A stretch of DNA of 11,730 bases, from contig CAZAIO010000087.1 of NCBI GenBank assembly GCA_964485235.1, positions 1 to 11,730 of the forward strand, in the 5' to 3' direction. Both the position numbers and the translations under genes were made by a program. Under the pieces are notes generated by a model. The model worked only from the letters and a program-made list of their open reading frames with translations, had not been told where the DNA came from and ran no database searches. This stretch comes from CAZAIO01 sp964485235 (lineage in GTDB: Bacteria; Chloroflexota; Dehalococcoidia; GIF9; UBA5629). Below, piece after piece: positions 1 through 5,216 of the stretch (its first letter is position 1; every line of letters begins with the position of its first letter).

Positions 1-30
1 TCCCTTGCTCTACCCCTGAGCTACGCTGCC
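1..30 (-). tRNA. tRNA gene, 5' part only (identity undetermined)
   Basis: Read on the minus strand, the first 30 bases fit the 5' half of a tRNA: a 7-base acceptor strand GGCAGCG, the invariant TA at positions 8-9, a D-stem GCTC pairing with GAGC around a 7-base D-loop AGGGGTA, one base, then the first strand of the anticodon stem AGGGA. The anticodon, T-arm and 3' end lie beyond the left edge, so the amino acid cannot be named from what is visible. The gene is transcribed away from the wtp unit and shares a short divergent promoter region with it. Confidence 0.85.
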
Positions 31-39
31 ACAGGCTAA

Positions 40-69
40 AAAGTAGCATAAATGACTTGCGAATGTCAA
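40..69 (-). promoter_or_regulatory. sigma-70-type promoter for the tRNA
   Basis: On the minus strand there is a perfect -35 TTGACA at 69-64, an 18-base spacer, and a weak -10 TACTTT at 45-40. Predicted transcription start is near 33, three bases before the tRNA 5' end, which is a sensible spacing for a tRNA precursor. The -10 matches consensus at only three positions, although these include the first, second and last. Confidence 0.5.
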
Positions 70-86
70 TCGGTGCATGGTACAAT
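57..86 (+). promoter_or_regulatory. promoter of the wtpBCA unit
   Basis: TTGCGA at 57-62, an 18-base spacer, and TACAAT at 81-86 (five of six matches to TATAAT). The predicted start is near 93, just upstream of the riboswitch. The -35 sits next to the divergent tRNA -35 at 64-69, so the two promoters overlap back to back. Confidence 0.6.
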
Positions 87-112
87 ATCTCGCTTACCAG
101 TTAACAATTGAA

Positions 113-232
113 TAGGTAACTCGCCGAGCCTTTTGCTCTAAAGAGCTTGTCTCCAAGAGCAAAGGCCGATAGGCCCTGCTGGAAACGGCAGTGCCTCCCG
201 TGTTTGGAAAGGGGAGTTCTAAGTGCACTTTG
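113..232 (+). ncRNA. Moco/Tuco riboswitch (molybdenum/tungsten cofactor RNA motif)
   Basis: The segment carries the conserved core GCCTCCCGTGTTTGGAAAGG at 194-213, which closely matches the core of the E. coli moaA leader Moco RNA as I remember it. Visible helices: AACTC 118-122 with GAGTT 214-218 as the closing stem; a long helix 128-139 with 156-166 carrying one bulged T; and CTGCTG 176-181 with CGGCAG 186-191 capped by a GAAA tetraloop at 182-185. The long 128-166 helix is the P3-like arm reported to distinguish the Mo-cofactor class from the shorter tungsten class. It lies between the wtp promoter and an intrinsic terminator, directly before tungstate/molybdate transporter genes, which is the expected kind of target. 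Exact borders are estimated; a covariance-model search was not possible. Confidence 0.85.
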
Positions 233-241
233 CATACAATG

Positions 242-272
242 AAAAGCGTCTCTTTCTGGGACGCTTTTTTTG
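242..272 (+). terminator. intrinsic terminator, expression platform of the riboswitch
   Basis: Arms AAAAGCGTC (242-250) and GACGCTTTT (260-268) form a 9-bp stem with a 9-base loop, and the T-run continues to 271. It lies 10-25 bases after the aptamer and 33 bases before the wtpB start. This suggests ligand-dependent premature termination. I could not pick out a single obvious antiterminator helix. Confidence 0.8.
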
Positions 273-304
273 TTTCATTTGCATCACTACAAGGAGACAA
301 CCCA

Positions 305-1111
305 ATGGCCGGCAATGCGTTTTCGGTAAAACGAATATTCAGAAATAAACTGACATTTACGTTTGTCCTGCTTGGTCTGGTGATTATGCTCTTCATCTTT
401 GTTCCCCTGGTGAAGACGATCTTCGGGTCCAGCCCGGACAAGCTCTTTAACGCACTGCTCGATGAAGAAGTGCGCAGTGCGATATGGCTGAGCATCTATA
501 CCGCATTGCTCGCCACCATCGTCGGTACCATATTCGGTGTGCCGCTCGCCTATATCCTCGCACGGTATAATTTCCCGCTGAAGCGGACGATCGAAGGGCT
601 TGTCGACGTGCCGATCGTCGTCCCGCATACCGCCGCCGGTATAGCGCTCCTGTTCGTGTTCGGCCGTAATTATTTCGCCGGGAAAGTGTTCAGCTTCCTG
701 GGTATAAACTTCATTGATTCCGTTGCCGGTATCGTTATTGCCGTCCTCTTTGTGAGCATTCCTTTCCTCATCGACGCCGCAAAAGAAGGCTTTAAGAGCG
801 TGGACGTGCGGCTGGAGAAGGTATCGCGCACACTGGGAGCATCGCCTTTCCAGGCGTTCTTCACCATCACGCTGCCGCTCGCATGGAAGAGCATTTTAGC
901 CGGCAACATCATGATGTGGGCGCGGGGTATCAGCGAGTTCGGCGCCGTCATGATCATCGCTTACCATCCGACAGTGGCGTCTATATTGATCGCTAACAGG
1001 TTCGAAGCGTACGGGCTGAACTATGCCAGACCGGTCGCGGCACTGCTCATCCTGATATGTCTCGTCCTGTTCATCGGCCTGCGGGCATTCACTTATAGAA
1101 GCGGAAAATAA
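305..1111 (+). CDS. wtpB: tungstate/molybdate ABC transporter permease WtpB
   Basis: Membrane permease of an oxyanion ABC importer; two copies would form the channel that WtpC powers and WtpA feeds. The 268-residue product has a first membrane segment near residues 18-40, a second near 60-86, and further hydrophobic stretches at about 100-120, 138-157 and the C-terminus (about 243-262). The cytoplasmic EAA loop that docks on the ATPase is visible at about 171-191 (E-K-V-S-R-T-L-G-A-S-P ... L-P). The start at 305 is chosen because AAGGAG at 291-296 stands eight bases before it and the protein then begins like other permeases. The frame is open back to 191, but that extension would lie inside the riboswitch and terminator. 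The stop shares one base with the wtpC start (TAATG), so translation is probably coupled. Tungstate rather than molybdate is inferred from the WtpA-type binding protein. Confidence 0.9.
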   Translation: MAGNAFSVKRIFRNKLTFTFVLLGLVIMLFIFVPLVKTIFGSSPDKLFNALLDEEVRSAIWLSIYTALLATIVGTIFGVPLAYILARYNFPLKRTIEGLVDVPIVVPHTAAGIALLFVFGRNYFAGKVFSFLGINFIDSVAGIVIAVLFVSIPFLIDAAKEGFKSVDVRLEKVSRTLGASPFQAFFTITLPLAWKSILAGNIMMWARGISEFGAVMIIAYHPTVASILIANRFEAYGLNYARPVAALLILICLVLFIGLRAFTYRSGK

Positions 1112-2157
1112 TGATAGAAGTAAAAAACTTAACCGTCAGCCTCGGCGACTTTATATTGAAAGATGCCACGCTGAGCATCGAGCGCGGCGAGTATTTTATT
1201 GTGCTCGGGCCGACAGGCGCAGGAAAAACGGTGCTCCTGGAATCCATCGCCGGGCTTTACCCGGCAAGACAGGGTGAGATATGGCTGGACGGCAGGGAGA
1301 TCACGAATATCGAGCCGGAGAAAAGGAACATCGGCGTGGTCTACCAGAACTATGTACTCTTTCCCCATCTTTCGGTCAAAGATAATATCACCTACGGACT
1401 GAGGGTGAAGAGAAAGCCGAAACAAGAGATAAACGATACGCTGGAGAAGCTGGTGAACCTGTTGAACATACGGCACCTGCTGGACCGCAAGCCGGACACA
1501 TTGAGCGGTGGCGAAAGCCAGAAAGTATCGCTCGCCCGAGCGCTGAGCGTCAACCCGCTCGTGTTGCTGCTGGACGAACCTTTGAGCGCACTCGACCCCG
1601 GAACCAAGGAGGACATACAGCGCGAACTGCGCAACCTTCACGAGCAGTTGAAGCTGACCATCATCCATGTGACGCATGATTTTGAGGAAGCAGTAGCGCT
1701 CGGAGACCGTATCGCCGTGGTCGGCGAGGGAAAGATCATGCAGGTGGGCACCACGGAAGAGGTGTTCCGTAAACCGAACTCGGAGTTCGTTGCCCGTTTC
1801 GCCATGTCGCGGAATATATTCAAGGGAGAAGTAACCGACGGCGACGACGAATGCGCCGCTATGCATCTGAACGGGCGCAGTATCTCCGTGGTCACCGACA
1901 CGCGGGGCATGATGCATGCATCTATCCGCCCGGAAGACATACTGGTATCCAACGAGCCGATATTGTCCAGCGCCCGCAACTGCCTGGAAGGGACTATCGA
2001 GCATATCAATGACCGGGGCTCGACGCTCCTGCTCACGATAAGCGGACCGCCCGACTTTATCTGCATGGTCACGCGGCGTTCTTTCTCCGAAATGGAAATG
2101 ACAGAGGGTAAAAAGGTGTATCTTACGTTCAAAGCAACAGCGGTACACGTGTTTTAA
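1111..2157 (+). CDS. wtpC: tungstate/molybdate ABC transporter ATP-binding protein WtpC
   Basis: ATPase subunit that drives oxyanion import from the cytoplasmic face of WtpB. All ABC motifs are present: Walker A GPTGAGKT at 33-40, Q-loop Gln79, signature LSGGESQ at 131-137, Walker B LVLLLDEP at 150-157, D-loop SALD at 159-162 and switch His189. After about residue 235 comes a C-terminal regulatory region, with a TOBE/MOP-like stretch near 285-345 of the kind that senses oxyanion in ModC/WtpC proteins. The length, 348 residues, fits WtpC/ModC. The start is fixed by the TAATG overlap with wtpB. A TAA stop is followed by a 158-bp spacer before the binding-protein gene, so the order is B-C-A rather than the A-B-C order I recall for archaeal wtp operons. 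Confidence 0.9.
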   Translation: MIEVKNLTVSLGDFILKDATLSIERGEYFIVLGPTGAGKTVLLESIAGLYPARQGEIWLDGREITNIEPEKRNIGVVYQNYVLFPHLSVKDNITYGLRVKRKPKQEINDTLEKLVNLLNIRHLLDRKPDTLSGGESQKVSLARALSVNPLVLLLDEPLSALDPGTKEDIQRELRNLHEQLKLTIIHVTHDFEEAVALGDRIAVVGEGKIMQVGTTEEVFRKPNSEFVARFAMSRNIFKGEVTDGDDECAAMHLNGRSISVVTDTRGMMHASIRPEDILVSNEPILSSARNCLEGTIEHINDRGSTLLLTISGPPDFICMVTRRSFSEMEMTEGKKVYLTFKATAVHVF

Positions 2158-2315
2158 CATACTATAAAAATACTATGGACTATTACCTGACACAGTATGA
2201 CGTAATAATCAAAACAACGAAAGGGGGTGACAACATACATCTTTACGGTCACTAACGTGTAGTATAACCCGCAACATCACTATACATTGCGGACCAAATA
2301 TAAAAGGAGACTATA

Positions 2316-3520
2316 ATGAAAAAGAATACTTTTTTAAAAATCATGACGGCGCTTCTCGTCATTTCAGTACTGTTGATGGTACTGCCGGCATGCGCTAAAA
2401 CGACTCCCGAAACAACTCCACCAGCCACAACTCCATCCACACCGGCGACTCCTGCCGAACAGCCGGCGGCAGAAACNNNNNNNNNNNNNNNNNNNNNNNN
2501 NNNNNNNNNNNNNNNNNNNNNNNNNNNNNNNNNNNNNNNNNNNNNNNNNNNNNNNNNNNNNNNNNNNNNNNNNNNNCAGCCACAACTCCATCCACACCGG
2601 CGACTCCTGCCGAACAGCCGGCGGCAGAAACGCCGTTAGAGGGCGACCTCGCTATCTATCATGCAGGTAGCCTTTCGGTACCGTTCGAAGATATCAAGGC
2701 AGAATTCAATAAAATACATCCTGACGTAAATATTATGCTGGACTCGGGTGGAAGCAGCGCGCAGATCCGCAAGATCACAGAGCTCGGCAAGGTCGGCGAT
2801 ATACTTGCATCCGCGGACTACGAGCTTATTCCTAAAATGATGTATCCCGATTATGCGGAGTGGTACGTTATCTTTGCGTTCAACCGCATGGTACTGTGCT
2901 ATACCGACAATTCCAAATATGCCGATGAAATAAACGCAGACAACTGGTACGATGTCCTTACCCGCGACGGAGTAGTGTACGGGCACAGCGATCCCGACCA
3001 GGACCCCTGCGGCTACCGTACCCTGATGGTATGGCAGCTTGCGGAGAAATATTACAAGATCGACGGACTGTACAAAAAGCTCAACTCGGATAACGTGCAT
3101 CAAAACGTGACCAGGCCCAAGAGCGTTGAACTGATCGCCCTGCTCCAATCGGGCGACATGGACTATGCGTTCGAATACCTGTCTGTTGCAAAACAACATA
3201 ACCTGAAATACCTTGAATTCCCCAGGGATATCGACCTTTCGGACAAGAACTTCAAAGACTTCTACGCCAATGCGACAGTAGAAATAGCCGGCACCGAGCC
3301 GGGAAAAACACAAACGGTCACCGGCGCGCCTATTGTCTACGGGCTTACCATACCGAGCAATGCGGCAAATCCGGACCTGGCTGCCAAATGGATCGAGTTT
3401 CTCATCAGCAAGGACGGGAATGCGATCATGGAGCGGAACTTCCAGGTGCCCCAGGTACCTGCACTGGCAAGTGATCTAAGCCTGCTGCCGGAAAATATAG
3501 CCAAGCTGTGCACGCAATAA
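2316..3520 (+). CDS. wtpA: tungstate-binding lipoprotein WtpA, interrupted by an assembly gap
   Basis: Extracytoplasmic binding protein that captures tungstate/molybdate and delivers it to WtpBC. The start at 2316 follows AAAAGGAGA (2302-2310). A lipoprotein signal peptide ends in LPAC, with the acylated Cys at residue 26. A Thr/Pro/Ala-rich tether follows, then the binding domain: A-G-S-L-S-V-P-F-E, the DSGGSS loop, ITELGK, and the DPDQDPCGYR and DYAFEY stretches. The Asp before Pro-Cys-Gly-Tyr-Arg and the Glu of DYAFEY probably supply the carboxylate ligands seen in archaeal WtpA-type proteins. The 100 N at 2477-2576 shift the reading frame, so the gene looks broken as written. If the identical 55-bp flanks are merged, the two halves join in frame as one protein of 349 residues, the normal size. 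Treat the gene as intact but badly assembled. Confidence 0.88.
2422..2631 (+). repeat. identical 55-bp flanks around the N gap
   Basis: Bases 2422-2476 and 2577-2631 are identical over 55 bp and touch the two edges of the N run. They encode the low-complexity Pro/Thr/Ala tether of WtpA. Since 55 is a usual odd k-mer size and is not a multiple of three, this looks like two contig ends sharing one k-mer overlap that the scaffolder separated with N, not a real in-frame tandem repeat. Confidence 0.85.
2477..2576. other. scaffold gap, exactly 100 N
   Basis: A run of exactly 100 undetermined bases, the conventional placeholder for a gap of unknown length. It lies inside the coding sequence for the WtpA tether. 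The true length may be zero or negative (overlapping contigs). Confidence 0.98.
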
Positions 3521-3554
3521 AAAGCCGTACAGTATAACTTTACAGAGAAATATG

Positions 3555-3589
3555 GGGTGGCGTGTATGAATACACGCCACCCTTCTTTT
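3555..3589 (+). terminator. strong intrinsic terminator after wtpA
   Basis: GGGTGGCGTGTAT (3555-3567) and ATACACGCCACCC (3570-3582) form a perfect GC-rich stem with a very short loop (about TGAA), followed by TTCTTTT. It lies 35 bases after the wtpA stop and ends the transporter unit. Confidence 0.9.
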
Positions 3590-3791
3590 ACCCCTCCTGC
3601 CTTCTTCATCTCTCCCTCATAATAGTCCGGATGACAACGATTGCAGAATTTTCCTTAAAAACCCCTCTTGAGCGATAAACGTTTTAAAAACTGCCACGTT
3701 GATATAAATATGGAACCAATCGAGCTCAAGGCTGCATCCATCGACACGCCGCCCTTTGCTCATTTTATTGCCGCGAAGCGGGTCAAAGCTA
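3590..3791. other. spacer without a convincing gene
   Basis: About 200 bp between the wtpA terminator and the promoter of the small CxxC gene. Both strands stay open across part of it: a plus frame with ATG at 3710 ending at 3835 (41 codons) and a minus frame with ATG at 3763 ending at 3617 (48 codons). Neither has a ribosome binding site, and the plus frame runs through the downstream promoter. I see no tRNA, transposon end or clear repeat here. Confidence 0.5.
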
Positions 3792-3820
3792 TTGACATCG
3801 TATTCATAAATAGCTATTAT
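3792..3820 (+). promoter_or_regulatory. near-consensus promoter of the first DUF5679-like gene
   Basis: Perfect TTGACA at 3792-3797, a 17-base spacer, and TATTAT at 3815-3820 (five of six). Predicted start is near 3827, leaving a leader of about 22 bases that holds little more than the ribosome binding site. The sequence suggests strong constitutive expression. Confidence 0.8.
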
Positions 3821-3848
3821 CTATTCAAACTATAAAGGAGGTGAACTT

Positions 3849-3989
3849 ATGCAGGCGTATTGCATGAAGTGCCGGGCGAAGAAAGAGATGAAGGATGCCA
3901 AATCTATCACTATGAAGAACGGCAAACCAGCAACGCAAGGCGTATGCCCTACTTGCGGGACAAAGATGTTCCGAATAGGAAAGAAATAA
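3849..3989 (+). CDS. DUF5679-like small zinc-ribbon protein (copy 1)
   Basis: A 46-residue basic protein with two CxxC knuckles, Cys5-x2-Cys8 and Cys33-x2-Cys36, separated by 24 residues. This is the pattern of a single zinc-ribbon/rubredoxin-like fold that binds one Zn. The tail CGTKMFRIGK and the start QAYCMKC recall the DUF5679 family, which I remember from Chloroflexota and some archaea; its role is unknown to me. The start is unambiguous, with AAAGGAGGTGA at 3834-3844 directly upstream, almost perfectly complementary to the 16S 3' end. It has its own strong promoter and two terminators, so it is a single-gene unit, probably made in high amounts. A close copy lies at 10297-10440, with 29 of 45 aligned residues identical. 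Nucleic-acid or ribosome binding is plausible for such a small basic zinc ribbon but is a guess. Confidence 0.88.
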   Translation: MQAYCMKCRAKKEMKDAKSITMKNGKPATQGVCPTCGTKMFRIGKK

Positions 3990-4020
3990 CCTACGTACCC
4001 TTTAACAGTTATTTGACTTG

Positions 4021-4060
4021 AAACCGGACTCCTTCTTCGTATGGAGGTGTCCGGTTTTTT
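4021..4060 (+). terminator. intrinsic terminator after copy 1
   Basis: AAACCGGAC (4021-4029) pairs with GTCCGGTTT (4049-4057). An inner part, TCC with GGA, can extend the stem, and six T follow from 4055. It begins 31 bases after the stop codon. Confidence 0.85.
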
Positions 4061-4069
4061 CTTTGCGGA

Positions 4070-4134
4070 GCGTATCCGGAATAATGCAGGAAAAACAACA
4101 ATTTTCCTGCGGACACGGATACGCGGCATTTTTT
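4070..4134 (+). terminator. second, two-tier hairpin terminator
   Basis: Outer stem GCGTATCCG (4070-4078) pairs perfectly with CGGATACGC (4116-4124). Inside it a second perfect stem GCAGGAAAA (4086-4094) pairs with TTTTCCTGC (4102-4110). Six T follow at 4129-4134, four bases after the stem. It starts ten bases after the first terminator and is oriented for plus-strand transcription. Confidence 0.65.
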
Positions 4135-4171
4135 ATTACCTCGTGAGCATACAGTCATAACCTCTTTAATG

Positions 4172-4190
4172 ATATAATATCGTATTATAT
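4172..4190 (+). promoter_or_regulatory. -10 element inside a perfect palindrome, probable uppS promoter
   Basis: TATAAT at 4173-4178 is a perfect -10, but the matching -35 (TACAGT, 4150-4155, 17-base spacer) is poor. The -10 is one arm of an 8-bp perfect inverted repeat, ATATAATA (4172-4179) and TATTATAT (4183-4190), so the minus strand also reads TATAAT. The site could be a symmetric binding site for a regulator or simply an AT-rich bidirectional start. Confidence 0.45.
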
Positions 4191-4245
4191 GAAGAAGACC
4201 TCGATAATATCTCATAGGACCGGAACAGACCACTTCGTTTAAAAT

Positions 4246-4962
4246 ATGAATGAAATAAATCCACCTCTCAGCATCAATCCTGTACCGGAACATATTGCGA
4301 TAATCATGGATGGAAACGGGCGTTGGGCAAAAAAACGCCGCCTGCCCCGGATGGAAGGACATAAAATGGGCGTGCTGAGCGCCCAGAAAGTCATCGACAC
4401 ATTCATCGAATATAATATCCCCTATCTAACGCTGTACGCATTCTCGACCGAGAACTGGAACCGCCCGCGCGACGAGGTGAAAGGCCTGTTCGAGCTTCTT
4501 GAAGCTCAGATCGAAGGCAGTATTTCATACGCCATGGAAAAAAAGATCAGGTTCGTCCATTTGGGCAATGCCGAGGGACTTTCTGCGAGTATTAAAGAGA
4601 AGATAAAGCAGGCGACCGCAGAGACAAAGGACAACGAAGGGCTTACGCTGTGCGTGGCGTTTAATTACGGAGGCAGAGACGAGATAGTACAGGCAGTGAA
4701 ACGTATCGTTGCCGGAGGACTGAGACCCGACGACATAGACGAGCACACCGTGCGGCACTATCTTTACACGTCGCACATTCCCGATCCTGACCTGCTTATA
4801 CGTACCGGCGGAGAGATGCGCCTGAGCAATTTCCTCCTCTGGCAAAATGCCTATACCGAGATATATTTTACTCCCGTGCTGTGGCCGGACTTCGGCAGGA
4901 AAGACATCGACCATGCGCTGAAGTCCTTCAGCAAAAGGCAGCGTCGTTTCGGCAGGGTCTAA
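4246..4962 (+). CDS. uppS: undecaprenyl diphosphate synthase (cis-prenyltransferase)
   Basis: Adds isopentenyl units in cis to farnesyl diphosphate to make the C55 lipid carrier used for cell-wall glycans; a cytosolic, membrane-associated enzyme. The 238-residue length is typical. Signature motifs are intact: DGNGRW at 22-27 with catalytic Asp22, FSTENWNRP at 66-74, FNYGGRDE at 138-145, and PDPDLLIRTGGE plus RLSNFLLWQ across 178-199. The ATG at 4246 places the DGNGRW motif at the usual distance from the N-terminus, but no Shine-Dalgarno sequence is visible in the 20 bases before it. The gene stands alone between its own AT-rich promoter and the nusA promoter, without the cdsA/dxr partners often found next to uppS. 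Confidence 0.95.
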   Translation: MNEINPPLSINPVPEHIAIIMDGNGRWAKKRRLPRMEGHKMGVLSAQKVIDTFIEYNIPYLTLYAFSTENWNRPRDEVKGLFELLEAQIEGSISYAMEKKIRFVHLGNAEGLSASIKEKIKQATAETKDNEGLTLCVAFNYGGRDEIVQAVKRIVAGGLRPDDIDEHTVRHYLYTSHIPDPDLLIRTGGEMRLSNFLLWQNAYTEIYFTPVLWPDFGRKDIDHALKSFSKRQRRFGRV

Positions 4963-5021
4963 CGCTGAGATCCGTTCATTCAGGAACGTTGTTCATTCAA
5001 ACGCTGCATACCCTTTCCTGC

Positions 5022-5062
5022 CCGGCCGGCGCCGGAAGCCGGTCCCGGTAATTCGATTTTTT
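5022..5062 (+). terminator. possible weak terminator after uppS
   Basis: CCGGCCGGC (5022-5030) can pair with GCCGG (5038-5042) and CCGG (5045-5048) around a two-base bulge. The T-run at 5057-5062 begins eight bases after the stem, further than in a good intrinsic terminator, so the call is tentative. Confidence 0.35.
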
Positions 5063-5084
5063 CACATTTTTCACATAGAAGAGT

Positions 5085-5113
5085 TTGCATTTCCGGTGTG
5101 TTTGTGCTACACT
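5085..5113 (+). promoter_or_regulatory. extended -10 promoter of the nusA operon
   Basis: TTGCAT at 5085-5090, a 17-base spacer, and TACACT at 5108-5113. TG at 5105-5106, one base before the -10, gives an extended -10. Predicted start is near 5120, leaving a leader of about 97 bases before nusA. Confidence 0.65.
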
Positions 5114-5143
5114 AATTTTAAACCAAACAAAATGTGTTTTCTG

Positions 5144-5172
5144 AAAAGTGGGGCAAAGCTCCCACTTTTTTA
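5144..5172 (+). terminator. intrinsic terminator/attenuator in the nusA leader
   Basis: AAAAGTGGG (5144-5152) pairs with CCCACTTTT (5161-5169), and the T-run continues to 5171. It lies downstream of the predicted nusA transcription start and 45 bases before the nusA start codon. It is therefore more likely an attenuator of the operon than the end of the uppS transcript, although it could serve both. Confidence 0.75.
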
Positions 5173-5216
5173 TTAACATGTGAAAAATGCGATTAGTGAA
5201 TGGGGGTAGATGAACC

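Noticed and set aside
191..304. In-frame upstream extension of wtpB to ATG 191
   Set aside because: It would begin inside the riboswitch core and be translated through the terminator hairpin. The ATG at 305 has a proper AAGGAG and gives the usual permease N-terminus.
1129..2160. Long minus-strand open frame of 343 codons opposite wtpC
   Set aside because: It is the complement of a fully motif-complete ABC ATPase gene, has no recognisable domain and no promoter or ribosome binding site.
2158..2315. Separate promoter or regulatory RNA between wtpC and wtpA
   Set aside because: There is an SD-like AGGGGGTGA (2222-2230) without a usable start codon, a small hairpin CCGCAA/TTGCGG (2269-2292) and a TATAAC at 2263-2268 without a matching -35. 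None is strong enough to annotate.
2422..2631. True tandem repeat or frameshifted pseudogene in wtpA
   Set aside because: The repeat unit is not a multiple of three, it touches the N run exactly on both sides, and merging the copies restores the frame, which points to assembly rather than biology.
4974..4999. Direct repeat GTTCATTCA (4974-4982 and 4991-4999) after uppS
   Set aside because: Nine bases, two copies, not linked to any promoter or structure; likely chance. No CRISPR-like periodicity.
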